From Pseudomonas sp. GV085 (GTDB lineage Bacteria > Pseudomonadota > Gammaproteobacteria > Pseudomonadales > Pseudomonadaceae), in assembly GCF_003050925.1 (NCBI RefSeq), contig NZ_QAOV01000009.1:186001-250000 (forward strand): a DNA stretch of 64,000 nucleotides, given 5' to 3'. Position 1 is the stretch's first letter. Every line of letters starts with the position of its first letter. Position numbers and translations under genes: made by a program. Shown in pieces: positions 40,743 to 50,052 of this stretch. The notes under the pieces are model-generated. The model had not been told where the DNA came from. It did not search any database and worked only from the letters and a program-made list of their open reading frames with translations.

Positions 40743-41759
40743 TCAGGACGGCTTAGTCCCCGCCTGTTTCTGCGCCCGCCACGTCGCCGGCGGCATACCA
40801 AACTGACTGATAAACCACCGCGTAAACGAACTCGCCATCGAGTAGCCGAGCATGTCGGCAATGCGGCTCAGCGAGTAGTTGGGGTTGTCCAGGTAACGCA
40901 GCACGAGGTCGCGGCGTACGTCGTTGATCACGTCGTTGAAGGCGCAGCCGTCGTCCTTGAGGCGGCGTTGCAGGGTGCGCACGTTCATGCCCTGGCTCTG
41001 GGCGACCTGTTCGATGGTGGCGCGGCCCATGGGCAGCAGCAGGTAGATGGCCTTGCGCACCTCGAACAGCATCGAGGCGCCTTCGTGGTTCTGCAGCGAG
41101 TCGAGGTAGCTCTGGGCGTAGCGGGCCATGGCCGGGTCGGCGTTGGGGTTGGTCATGTCGAGGCTGACGTCCGGGCAGACGATGCCGTTGAACTCGCTGC
41201 CGAACTCCAGGTTGCAGCCGAACAAGCGGCGATGCAGGTGCAGGTTGTCCGGTGGCTGGTGCATGAAGTTGACGCTGTAGGGGTGCCAGTGCGAGCCGAG
41301 CAGGGCCGAGCACAACCGGAACATCACACCGATGGCCAGCTCCGTGGCCTGACGGCTGGGCATGGGCGTTTCGGTGACCACCTCTTCGCGAATGATCACC
41401 ATCTTGCCGGCCTCTTCGATGAAGATCGCCAGCGAGTCGTTCATCAGGTGTCGGTAATCCACCACGACCTGCAAGGCATCGCGCAGGGTGCGCTGGTGGC
41501 TGAGCAGCAGGCTGACCACGCCGAAGTCCGAAAGCTGGCGTGACTCGGCCATGCTCAGGCCGAAGGTCTGGCAGCCGCTGGCGGCGGCCGAGTCTTCCAG
41601 CAACCGCACGGCGGCATCGATCTGGATGCGGTGTTCAGGGGCTTGCAGTTGGGCTCTGCTCAGGCCGACAGCGGCCAGCACGTCGCGCGGGTTGAACCCC
41701 AGGTACTGGGTGACCTCCAGGTAGTTGGTCAAGACAGCGGCGCGAACAAGCTTGGTCAT
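40743..41759 (-). CDS. AraC-family regulator
   Basis: 338 residues. The N-terminal two thirds match the arabinose-binding-like domain of OruR/ArgR-type AraC proteins (PEHRIQIDAAVRLLEDSA, FGLSMAESRQLSDFG). The C-terminal double helix-turn-helix reads ATIEQVAQSQGMNVRTLQRRL and YSLSRIADMLGYSMASSFTRW, shown as separate pieces of one domain. It is divergent from the hydrolase-DUF1302-acyl-CoA cluster and probably activates it. Confidence 0.92.
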   Translation of the reverse strand: MTKLVRAAVLTNYLEVTQYLGFNPRDVLAAVGLSRAQLQAPEHRIQIDAAVRLLEDSAAASGCQTFGLSMAESRQLSDFGVVSLLLSHQRTLRDALQVVVDYRHLMNDSLAIFIEEAGKMVIIREEVVTETPMPSRQATELAIGVMFRLCSALLGSHWHPYSVNFMHQPPDNLHLHRRLFGCNLEFGSEFNGIVCPDVSLDMTNPNADPAMARYAQSYLDSLQNHEGASMLFEVRKAIYLLLPMGRATIEQVAQSQGMNVRTLQRRLKDDGCAFNDVINDVRRDLVLRYLDNPNYSLSRIADMLGYSMASSFTRWFISQFGMPPATWRAQKQAGTKPS

Positions 41760-42115
41760 GCGAAAGTCTTCCCTGGGCCGATGGCGGTTGGCGTGAGCGT
41801 GGCGACTATATCCAGCGTATCAACAGTTGAACAGTTGTCATGTCGTTGATGGTTTTCATGCTGTCCGGTCACCCATCCTCTACGCTGCAGGGAGCGATCA
41901 GCGCTCATCCGTTGATTACAGTGACCTTGCGCCAACCTGGGGGATTTCTCGACCGGCGGTCGCGGCGACCGAGTGTCCGACAATTTGTCATCAAAAGAAA
42001 AGTGCCTGACGTCCAATGTAAAGCGCTTAGGGTGGGCGCTCTTTAATGTCGACCCTACAAAAAGCCCCTGGCGAAAACAGCCAGTCGAGTTATCGAGAAA
42101 GCGAAGGTGTTGACC
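41760..42115. other. Divergent promoter region, AraC and hydrolase
   Basis: About 355 bases without a gene. The part 41960-42050 is AT-richer (TTGTCATCAAAAGAAAAG) and is the likely promoter of the plus-strand cluster. I could not define a clear AraC box. Confidence 0.4.
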
Positions 42116-42682
42116 GTGGACAAACTGCAAACTGCTGCCACCGTTCTGATCGTCCCGGGTCTGCGCGAGCACGTGGCCGAACATTGGCAAACATTGCTGC
42201 AAGCCAGGCTGAGCAACGTGCGCAGTGTTGCGCCGCTTACGACCGACAAACTCGATTGCATGGCCCGTGTGCGGGCGATTCAACACGAACTCGAACAGAT
42301 CGACGGGCCCGTGATTCTGGTGGCCCACAGCGCCGGCGTGCTGATGGTCGCGCACTGGGCTGCGCATTACAGCCGTCCGATCAAGGGCGCTTTGCTGGCC
42401 GCGCCACCGGACCTCGATGCGGTCTGGCCGTCAAACTATCCATCCTCCGAGACCCTGCGTAGCCAGGGCTGGAATCCTCTGCCACAAGGCCCGCTGCCAT
42501 TTCGCAGCATCGTGGCCGGCAGCACCAACGATCACCTTGCCAGTCTTGCTGCGGTCACCCGCATGGCAGAAGGCTGGGGCGCCGAATTGCTCGATCTGGG
42601 CGATGTCGGCCATCTCAACCCGGCCGCAGGATTTGGCCACTGGCAGCAAGCCGAAGCACTCATCCTGGAGCTGGATCGCTAG
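42116..42682 (+). CDS. RBBP9/YdeN-type alpha/beta hydrolase
   Basis: About 188 residues. GTG 42116 (VDKLQTAA) has GAAGG at a good distance; GTG 42107 is a rival start. The nucleophile serine lies in VILVAHSAGVLMVAHW, and the family block IVPGLREHVAEHWQ opens the fold; the histidine is in DVGHLNPAAGFGHW. It is a small serine hydrolase of unknown substrate, here ahead of fatty-acid-type genes, so an ester or thioester is plausible. Confidence 0.82.
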   Translation: MDKLQTAATVLIVPGLREHVAEHWQTLLQARLSNVRSVAPLTTDKLDCMARVRAIQHELEQIDGPVILVAHSAGVLMVAHWAAHYSRPIKGALLAAPPDLDAVWPSNYPSSETLRSQGWNPLPQGPLPFRSIVAGSTNDHLASLAAVTRMAEGWGAELLDLGDVGHLNPAAGFGHWQQAEALILELDR

Positions 42683-42805
42683 TACAAGGAGCTGGACTGG
42701 CAGTACGCCACCGGCATTTGCCCTCATTCCTTAAACGCAAACCCAGAGAGGCTTGCGCGAGGGCGGCTGCGCTTAAAACAAATACAAAAAGGCGGAGACA
42801 ACGCA

Positions 42806-44809
42806 ATGCACAACAATAAGAGTCACGGCTGCACCGTAGCGCGCTACACCTTGCTGGCCTCGGCCATTCTGGCCGTCATCGCGCCGGCGGCCCATGGGTT
42901 CGAGCTCGATCTGGGCAATCCGGACTGGACCGCGCGTCTGGATAACACCGTGAAGTACAACTACGGCGTACGCACCGAAAGCGCCGACAAACGCATGTTG
43001 GCAACGCCGAACAACAACGACGGCGACTACAACTTTCGCAAGGCCGGCACCAACATCACCAACCGTATCGACCTGTTGACCGAAATGGACGTGGTCTACA
43101 AAAACGCCATGGGCTTTCGCGTCAGCGCCGCCAGCTGGTACGACAAGGCCTACGACAACACCGGTTCCAATTCCAACCCGTTCGTCAACGGCAACGATGC
43201 GCGTTCGGGCCTGATCGCCAACGACCCGCGTCTCGCAGCGGTCACCCATGACAACGTCGGCAATGGCAGCCCGCACCTGAGCAACTATGCCCAGCGCTAC
43301 TACAGCGGTCCTTCGGGCGAAATCCTCGATGCCTTCGTGTTCTACAGCACCGAAGTGGGCGAGGAGTCGATGTTCAGCGTCAAGGCCGGTCAGCACAACG
43401 TGTTCTGGGGCGAGACCATTCTCAACCCTGTGCACTCGGTCAGCTACGGCCAGTCCGGCCTCGACCTGGCCAAGCTGGCCGCGTCGCCGGGTACTGAAGC
43501 CAAGGAGCTGTTCGTCCCGCGCAACCAGTTGTCGATGTCGTTCACCGTCAATCCGGAATTGACCGTGGGTGCCCAGTATTTCCTCGATTGGGACGCCGCG
43601 CGTCTGCCGGAAGCCGGTACTTACTACGGTGGTTCCGACCTGGTCGGCTTTGGTGCGCAATCGTTCCTGCTCGGCAACACCAACGGCGTGGTGCCTGGCA
43701 GTCCGCTGGGTTGTGGCCTGGCGCCGTGCAACGCGTTGACCAACGTGCGTCGCGGCCATGACCTGACACCGGGCAGCAGCGGCGACTGGGGAATCATGGC
43801 CAAGTGGTCGCCGGCCTGGCTGGATGGCACCCTCGGCGTTTACTACCGCGAAACCTCGGAAATCCTGCCGCAAGCCTTTCTGGACGCCAGGGGTATCACC
43901 TCGGCCAACCCCAACGGCACCCGGCCGGCAGGGCAAGTGCCTGCGGTGATCAACACCCTCAATTCGCTGGACACCGCCACCTATCAGATGGCCTATGCCG
44001 ACAACATCAAGATCGTCGGCCTGAGCCTGTCCAAGGATGTCGGCGGGATCAGCGTCGGTTCGGACCTGAACATCCGTCACAACATGCCGCTGGCCAGTAT
44101 CCCGGCGATCGTCAGTACCCGCAGCCCGCTGGGCCTGGGGCAAGGGCTTGGTCTGCTGCCTGCACGTACCGACGCCACCGGTGTGATCTACGACACCCCG
44201 AGCCGTGGCGACAGCATGAGCGCCACCGGTGACACCTTGCACTGGACGCTCAACGGTCTGATGACCCTGCCGAAAACGCCGGTGTTCGATCAGGCAACCG
44301 TGCTTGCCGAGCTGTACTACAGCAACCTGCTCAAGCTCGATAGCAAGAACGAAGCGCTCTACAAGGGCAAGGACAGCTATCGCGGTATCGACGCGCCGAC
44401 CCGGGACAACTGGGGCATCGCGGTCAACTTCACACCGACCTGGTACCAGGTGTTCCCCGGTGTCGACCTCAACGCGCCGATGTCGGTCAACGTCGGTCTC
44501 GCCGGCGTGTCCCCGGTCTCCGGTGGCGGTGCCAAGGACACCGGCAACTATGCCGTGGGCGTCGGTGCCGTTGTGTACAACAAATACTTCGTCGACCTGA
44601 AGTATGTGGACTCCTTCGGACAGACTGAAAAATGCAACAAAAGTGGTGTGAGTACCGGCCCGAACGGTGGTGACGGCTCCACGCCCAACGCCTTTAGCGG
44701 CAATGAAAACTACGCCTGTTTCGCCGGTGGCTACTCGTCCTTCTCCGGAGGTGGTGCCACGACTGAGGACCGTGGCGCCGTGTACCTGACGATGAAAACA
44801 ACCTTTTGA
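42806..44809 (+). CDS. DUF1302 outer-membrane protein
   Basis: 667 residues. The signal peptide ends IAPAAHGFE. The rest is Gly/Asn/aromatic-rich with alternating hydrophobic residues and ends YLTMKTTF, the aromatic end of an outer-membrane beta barrel. It matches DUF1302, found beside DUF1329 in pseudomonad clusters for hydrophobic compounds. It likely forms a pore for a lipophilic acid or ester. Confidence 0.88.
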   Translation: MHNNKSHGCTVARYTLLASAILAVIAPAAHGFELDLGNPDWTARLDNTVKYNYGVRTESADKRMLATPNNNDGDYNFRKAGTNITNRIDLLTEMDVVYKNAMGFRVSAASWYDKAYDNTGSNSNPFVNGNDARSGLIANDPRLAAVTHDNVGNGSPHLSNYAQRYYSGPSGEILDAFVFYSTEVGEESMFSVKAGQHNVFWGETILNPVHSVSYGQSGLDLAKLAASPGTEAKELFVPRNQLSMSFTVNPELTVGAQYFLDWDAARLPEAGTYYGGSDLVGFGAQSFLLGNTNGVVPGSPLGCGLAPCNALTNVRRGHDLTPGSSGDWGIMAKWSPAWLDGTLGVYYRETSEILPQAFLDARGITSANPNGTRPAGQVPAVINTLNSLDTATYQMAYADNIKIVGLSLSKDVGGISVGSDLNIRHNMPLASIPAIVSTRSPLGLGQGLGLLPARTDATGVIYDTPSRGDSMSATGDTLHWTLNGLMTLPKTPVFDQATVLAELYYSNLLKLDSKNEALYKGKDSYRGIDAPTRDNWGIAVNFTPTWYQVFPGVDLNAPMSVNVGLAGVSPVSGGGAKDTGNYAVGVGAVVYNKYFVDLKYVDSFGQTEKCNKSGVSTGPNGGDGSTPNAFSGNENYACFAGGYSSFSGGGATTEDRGAVYLTMKTTF

Positions 44810-44850
44810 TTCACCACTGATTTGCTCAATGCAAGCAGGAGAATAACAAG

Positions 44851-46209
44851 ATGAAATTCGCACAAACCGTGTTGGCCGCTTCGCTGGCCATGGTCCTTGC
44901 CGCTCAGGCACAGGCCGCTGTTTCAACCCAGGAAGCTGCCAAGCTGGGCACCAGCCTGACACAGGCAGGCGCTGAAAAAGCCGGGAACGCTGATGGTTCC
45001 ATTCCTGCCTACAACGGTGGCCTGACTACCCCGCCAGCCAGCTTCAAGGCTGGCGACAGCATGCGCCCGGACCCGTTTGCCAGTGAAAAGCCGCTGCTGG
45101 TGATCGACGGCAAGAACGTCGATCAGTACAAGGGCCTGCTCACGGCGACCACGGTAGAACTGGCCAAGCGTTTCCCGACGTTCCGTGTCGACGTGTTCCC
45201 GACGCACCGCACCGTTTCGCTGCCTCAAGCGATTCTGGACAACGGCGTGAAGAACGCCAGCGGCGCCAAGTCCCTGGAAGGTGGCCTGGCCATCGACAAC
45301 GTCCTGCCGGGCATTCCGTTCCCGATTCCGCAGTCGGGCAACGAAGCGATGTGGAACTTCCTGTTGCGCTACCAAGGCGTCAGCATCAGCTCCAAGTACG
45401 ACTCCTGGAACGTTGACTCCGCGGGCGTTCCTAGCCTGGCGACTACCGGGCAAGCGAACATCTCCTACCCGATCTATGAAAACCTCGCGCAGCCGATCAG
45501 CAGCGCCGATGTGTACTACCAGATGAAGCTGGCGTACACCGGCCCTGCGCGCCGCGCCGGTGAGGCGATCATGCTCAAGGACGCCGCCAACCCGTTGCAG
45601 CAACCGCGCCGCGCCTGGCAGTACTTGCCGGGGCAGCGTCGAGTGAAACTGGCGCCGAGCCTGGCTTACGACACGCCAAACCCTGGTACCGCCGGTGCGG
45701 GCACCTACGATGACGTGTTCGTGTTCAACGGTGCACTGGATCGCTACGACTGGAAACTGGTCGGCAAGCAGGAAATGATCGTGCCCTACAACACCTACAA
45801 GCTGACCTACGTCCAGGATCCGAAGTCGCTGACCACCGCCAATCACCTGTCACCTGACTTTGTACGCTGGGAAAAACACCGCGTATGGGTCGTCGAAGGC
45901 AACCTCAAGGCCGGTGCTCGTCACATCTACGCCAAGCGCCGCTTCTACCTCGACGAAGACAGCTGGACCGCTCTGGCCTCGGATCAATATGACGCCCGTG
46001 GTCAGCTCTATCGTGGCTCCTTCGCCTTCCTGAGCCAGAGCTACGACAAGCAGGTTCCGGATTCGACGCCCTTCATGATCTACGACCTGGTCGGCGGTTC
46101 GTACAACATCAACGGTGTGGTCGGCCCTTACGGCGGCATCAAGTACATCGAGCCGCTCTCCAAGGCGCAGTGGTCGTCGGAATCCCTGGCCGGCGCCGGT
46201 ATTCGCTAA
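44851..46209 (+). CDS. DUF1329 envelope protein (LolB-like fold)
   Basis: 452 residues with a cleaved signal peptide (LAMVLAAQAQA/AVS). Typical DUF1329 blocks are LGTSLTQAGAEKAGNADGSIP near the N-terminus, AWQYLPGQRRVKLAPS and YDWKLVGKQEMIVPYN. The fold resembles lipoprotein-sorting LolA/LolB proteins, which bind lipids. It follows DUF1302 by 40 bases and probably hands a hydrophobic ligand across the periplasm. Confidence 0.88.
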   Translation: MKFAQTVLAASLAMVLAAQAQAAVSTQEAAKLGTSLTQAGAEKAGNADGSIPAYNGGLTTPPASFKAGDSMRPDPFASEKPLLVIDGKNVDQYKGLLTATTVELAKRFPTFRVDVFPTHRTVSLPQAILDNGVKNASGAKSLEGGLAIDNVLPGIPFPIPQSGNEAMWNFLLRYQGVSISSKYDSWNVDSAGVPSLATTGQANISYPIYENLAQPISSADVYYQMKLAYTGPARRAGEAIMLKDAANPLQQPRRAWQYLPGQRRVKLAPSLAYDTPNPGTAGAGTYDDVFVFNGALDRYDWKLVGKQEMIVPYNTYKLTYVQDPKSLTTANHLSPDFVRWEKHRVWVVEGNLKAGARHIYAKRRFYLDEDSWTALASDQYDARGQLYRGSFAFLSQSYDKQVPDSTPFMIYDLVGGSYNINGVVGPYGGIKYIEPLSKAQWSSESLAGAGIR

Positions 46210-46239
46210 GCCAACCGCAAGCAGACGCTCGCACGATCC

Positions 46240-46342
46240 ACTGTGGGAGCGAGCCTGCTCGCGATGGACCAGAGGGCGACGCGGGCATCCAGACAGCACG
46301 CGTCATCGTTAACGTCCATCGCGAGCAGGCTCGCTCCCACAT
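46240..46342. repeat. REP pair (BIME) inside the cluster
   Basis: REP at 46240-46268 and inverted partner at 46316-46342, with the spacer ACGCGTCATCGTTAACGTCC. It lies between co-directional genes of one cluster, so it may lower expression of the downstream part relative to DUF1302/DUF1329. Confidence 0.87.
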
Positions 46343-46418
46343 GACCTGCACGGCGCAAGGTTTGAACGTCAGGCACACGGATGTGTGTCCCGGCGCGGTT
46401 TTCCGAAGAGGACGCAGT

Positions 46419-47510
46419 ATGTGTTCGTATAAAAATAATATTTTGCGGCTGGCGTTTGGTGTCGTGCTCGGCCTGTCGCAGGGCGTCACCCATGCGGCCG
46501 AGTACGTCGATGTGCTGGACCTGCCTGCCAGGGTCAGTGCCTTGGCGATCAACAGTCCGTTGTCCGGCATGGCCCGCGCCGGCGGGCGCGTGATCGCCGT
46601 CGGCCAGCGTGGCCATATTCTGTTTTCCGATAATGCCGGCAAGCATTGGCAACAGGCCGCCGTACCGGCCAGTGCCGACCTCACTGCGGTGAATTTTCCG
46701 ACTGCCACCCAAGGCTGGGCGGTGGGTAATGACGGCGTGGTGCTGCACAGCAGCGACGCCGGTGCGACCTGGCAAAAACAGCTCGACGGTCGTCAGATCG
46801 GCGCCTTGCTGGTCAAGCACTACACGGCGCTGGCCAGCGCCGAACCGGGTAATGAGCAATGGCCGCTGCTGGTTGCCGAGGGCCAGCGGTTGGCCGAGCA
46901 GGGCGCGGACAAACCGCTGCTCGACGTCTGGTTCGCCAACGACAAAACGGGCTATGTAGTCGGCGTGTTCAACCTGATCCTGCGCACCGACGACGGTGGC
47001 CAGACCTGGACGCCATTCCAGGATCGCACCGACAACCCTCAGGGTTTTCACCTCAACGCCATCGCCTCCACCGGTGACGCTTTGTACATCGTCGGCGAAC
47101 AAGGCCTGTTGCTCAAATGGGACGACAGCGCCCAACGCTTCAATGCCGTGCCAACGCCTTATCAAGGCAGCTTCTTCGGCGTGCTCGGCAAGCCTGGCGA
47201 AGTGCTGGTCTACGGCCTGCGCGGCAATGTGCTGCGCAGCGCCGACGGCGGCCAGAGCTGGACTGCACTGGACAGCGGCCTGCACGTCAGCATCACCGCG
47301 GGCCTGATCGATGCCCGTGGCAATTATCGCTTGTTCACCCAGGGCGGGCAGATGCTGGTCAGCCAAGGGACGGGCGCGCAGTTGCGTCTGAAGCAGCAAC
47401 CGGCACCGACCCCGGTCGCCGGTGCCACCCAGTCCGCCGCTGGCGCATTGGTGCTGGCCGGCAGCCGTGGTGCCCGGACGCTGTCCGCCGATCCAGCCCT
47501 CGAACCCTAA
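46419..47510 (+). CDS. YCF48/BNR-repeat periplasmic protein
   Basis: 363 residues from ATG 46419. The signal peptide ends SQGVTHAAEY. The mature part is a beta propeller made of BNR-like repeats: ILFSDNAGKHWQQA, VLHSSDAGATWQKQ, ILRTDDGGQTWTPF and VLRSADGGQSWTAL. It belongs to the YCF48/photosystem II assembly-like group, which in proteobacteria is linked to RND permeases. It lies 16 bases before the RND gene and is probably its accessory factor. Confidence 0.87.
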   Translation: MCSYKNNILRLAFGVVLGLSQGVTHAAEYVDVLDLPARVSALAINSPLSGMARAGGRVIAVGQRGHILFSDNAGKHWQQAAVPASADLTAVNFPTATQGWAVGNDGVVLHSSDAGATWQKQLDGRQIGALLVKHYTALASAEPGNEQWPLLVAEGQRLAEQGADKPLLDVWFANDKTGYVVGVFNLILRTDDGGQTWTPFQDRTDNPQGFHLNAIASTGDALYIVGEQGLLLKWDDSAQRFNAVPTPYQGSFFGVLGKPGEVLVYGLRGNVLRSADGGQSWTALDSGLHVSITAGLIDARGNYRLFTQGGQMLVSQGTGAQLRLKQQPAPTPVAGATQSAAGALVLAGSRGARTLSADPALEP

Positions 47511-47526
47511 GAGCGAGAACCCAGAC

Positions 47527-50046
47527 ATGGGCAATATCAAACAAGACGCCATGCCGGTGATTCGCGATCTGCGTGATTTCGATCGTCGCTCCGGCAACCT
47601 CCTCGAGCGGCTGGTGTTCAACTACCGTCCGCTGTTCATGCTGCTGATGGCGCTCGCCACCGTGGTACTGGGCTTCATGGCCGTGACTCGCCTGGAGCTG
47701 CGCCCCAGCTTCGAAAAAATGATCCCCCAGAGCCAGCCCTACATTCAGAACTTCCTGGAAAACCGCGCTTCGCTGCGCGGGTTGGGCAACTCGGTGCGGG
47801 TGGTGGTCGAGAACACCCAGGGCGATATTTTCGATCCCGAATATCTCGACGTGCTCAAGCAGGTCAACGACCAGTTGTTCCTCACCGAAGGCGTCGACCG
47901 CGCGTGGATGAAGTCGCTGTGGAGCCCGGCGGTGCGCTGGACCGAAGTCACCGAGGACGGTTTCCAGGGTGGCCCGGTGATGCCCGACAGTTATCAGGGC
48001 TCGCCCTCCGATATTGAGCAGCTGCGCCAGAACATCTCCCGCGCCGGTCTGGTGGGCAGCCTGGTGGCCAGCGATTTCAAGTCAACCATGCTGATCGTGC
48101 CGCTGATGGACAAAGCCGCGGCCGGTGGCCAACGCATCAACTACCACGCTTTTTCGCAGATGCTCGAAGAGCAGTTGCGCGACAAGATCGAATACGTCGG
48201 TGACAGCGCTGCGCGTAAATCCGGGGTCGAAGGCACCGGCCATTACAAGGTCCGGGTGATCGGCTTCGCCAAGCTCATGGGCGACCTGATCGACGGCCTG
48301 ATCCAGGTGATGATGTTCTTCGGCCTGGCCGTGGCCACTTCGTTGATCATCATCTACGGCTACACCCGTTGCGTGCGCAGCACCTTGCTGGTGGTCGGCT
48401 GCTCGCTGATCGCGGTGGTCTGGCAACTGGGCATCGTCGCCTGGCTGGGTTATGCCATCGATCCGTACTCGGTGCTGGTGCCGTTCTTGATCTTCGCCAT
48501 CGGCGTGTCCCATGCCGCGCAGAAGATGAACGGCATCATGCAGGACATCGCCCGTGGCACCCACAAGCTGATCGCCGCGCGCTACACCTTCCGCCGTCTG
48601 TTCATTGCTGGGGTCACCGCGTTGCTCGCTGACGCGGTGGGTTTTGCGGTGTTGATGCTGATCGACATCCCGGTGATCCAGGATCTGGCAATCACCGCCA
48701 GCATTGGCGTCGCGGTGCTGATCTTCACCTCGCTGTTGCTGATGCCGGTGGCGCTGTCCTATGTCGGTGTGGGCGCGAAAGCGGCCGAGCGTGCGCTGAA
48801 AATCGACAACCGCGCAGAGAAGCACAAAGGCTTCGGCAAACTCTGGGACGCGCTCGATCGCTTCACCACCGCCAAGTGGGCCACGGGCGCGGTTCTGGTC
48901 GCGGTGTTGATGGGCATCGGCGGTTTCATGGTCAGCCTGAACCTGAAGATCGGCGACCTGGAAAGCGGGGCGCCGGAGCTGCGCGCCGACTCGCGCTACA
49001 ACCGCGACAACGCCTACATCACCCAACATTACGCGCTGTCCAGCGACCTGTTCGCGGTGATGATCAAGACCGCGCCGGAAGGCTGCCTGAACTACAAGAC
49101 CCTGGTGCTCGCCGACCGCCTGGCTTGGGAGCTGCAACAGTATCCGGGCGTGCAGGCGACCGCGTCCTTGGTCAACGCGGTACGCCAGATCACCGCTGGC
49201 ACCTACGAAGGCAACCCCAAGCTCAACAGCATCCAGCGCAACCAGGACGTGCTCAACTACGCCGCGCAACAAGCCTCGGTCAACTCTCCGGAGCTGTTCA
49301 ACACCGATTGTTCGCTGATGCCGGTGATCACCTTCCTCAAGGATCACAAGGCTGAAACCCTGGATGCGGTGGTGGCGATTGCCGACAAGTTCGCCAAGGA
49401 AAACAGCACGGAAGATCGTCAGTTCCTGCTCGCCGCCGGCACCGCCGGGATCGAGGCCGCGACCAACATCGTGGTGCGCGAAGCCAACCGCACCATGCTG
49501 CTGTACGTGTATGCGGCGGTGACGCTGTTCTGCCTGATCACCTTCCGCAGCTGGCGCGCCACGCTGGTGGCGCTGTTGCCGCTGGTGCTGACTTCGATCC
49601 TCTGCGAAGCCTTGATGGTAGCCATGGGCATCGGCGTGAAAGTCGCGACCCTGCCGGTGATCGCCCTCGGCGTGGGCATCGGCGTCGACTACGCCTTGTA
49701 CCTGCTCAGCGTGCAACTGCACTTCCAGCGCCAGGGCCTGCCGTTGTCCCAGGCTTACCGCAACGCCGTGTCCTTCACCGGCCGCGTGGTCGGGCTGGTG
49801 GGCATCACCCTCGCCGCCGGCGTGGTGTGCTGGGTCTGGTCGCCGATCAAGTTCCAGGCCGACATGGGCATCCTGCTGACCTTCATGTTCCTGTGGAACA
49901 TGCTCGGCGCGCTGATCCTGATCCCGGCCCTGTCCTGGTTCCTGTTGCGCGAACGGGCCCCTCAGCCCGGTTCTGTCGCGGCAGCCGAAAACATTGAATC
50001 CACTGAACGTCCCGGCATGCCCCATGCCGTGACCACTTCCGAGTAA
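47527..50046 (+). CDS. RND/MMPL-family transporter
   Basis: 839 residues from ATG 47527. It has two halves, each with a helix after a large periplasmic domain and a five-helix bundle. Conserved helix segments are GFMAVTRLELRPSF, LVPFLIFAIGVSHAAQKMNG and VIALGVGIGVDYALYLLSVQ. The GVSHA/GVDYAL positions match the proton-relay helix of MMPL-type RND proteins. It has no membrane-fusion partner next to it, unlike drug pumps. With the YCF48-like, DUF1302 and DUF1329 proteins it should form an envelope system for a hydrophobic compound. Confidence 0.9.
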   Translation: MGNIKQDAMPVIRDLRDFDRRSGNLLERLVFNYRPLFMLLMALATVVLGFMAVTRLELRPSFEKMIPQSQPYIQNFLENRASLRGLGNSVRVVVENTQGDIFDPEYLDVLKQVNDQLFLTEGVDRAWMKSLWSPAVRWTEVTEDGFQGGPVMPDSYQGSPSDIEQLRQNISRAGLVGSLVASDFKSTMLIVPLMDKAAAGGQRINYHAFSQMLEEQLRDKIEYVGDSAARKSGVEGTGHYKVRVIGFAKLMGDLIDGLIQVMMFFGLAVATSLIIIYGYTRCVRSTLLVVGCSLIAVVWQLGIVAWLGYAIDPYSVLVPFLIFAIGVSHAAQKMNGIMQDIARGTHKLIAARYTFRRLFIAGVTALLADAVGFAVLMLIDIPVIQDLAITASIGVAVLIFTSLLLMPVALSYVGVGAKAAERALKIDNRAEKHKGFGKLWDALDRFTTAKWATGAVLVAVLMGIGGFMVSLNLKIGDLESGAPELRADSRYNRDNAYITQHYALSSDLFAVMIKTAPEGCLNYKTLVLADRLAWELQQYPGVQATASLVNAVRQITAGTYEGNPKLNSIQRNQDVLNYAAQQASVNSPELFNTDCSLMPVITFLKDHKAETLDAVVAIADKFAKENSTEDRQFLLAAGTAGIEAATNIVVREANRTMLLYVYAAVTLFCLITFRSWRATLVALLPLVLTSILCEALMVAMGIGVKVATLPVIALGVGIGVDYALYLLSVQLHFQRQGLPLSQAYRNAVSFTGRVVGLVGITLAAGVVCWVWSPIKFQADMGILLTFMFLWNMLGALILIPALSWFLLRERAPQPGSVAAAENIESTERPGMPHAVTTSE

Positions 50047-50052
50047 GCCAAG

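Noticed and set aside
42773..44962. 729-codon minus-strand frame
   Set aside because: Antisense of the DUF1302 gene, with no recognisable domain.
46170..46418. Extended start for the YCF48-like gene
   Set aside because: The extra 83 codons run through a REP pair; ATG 46419 gives a proper signal peptide.
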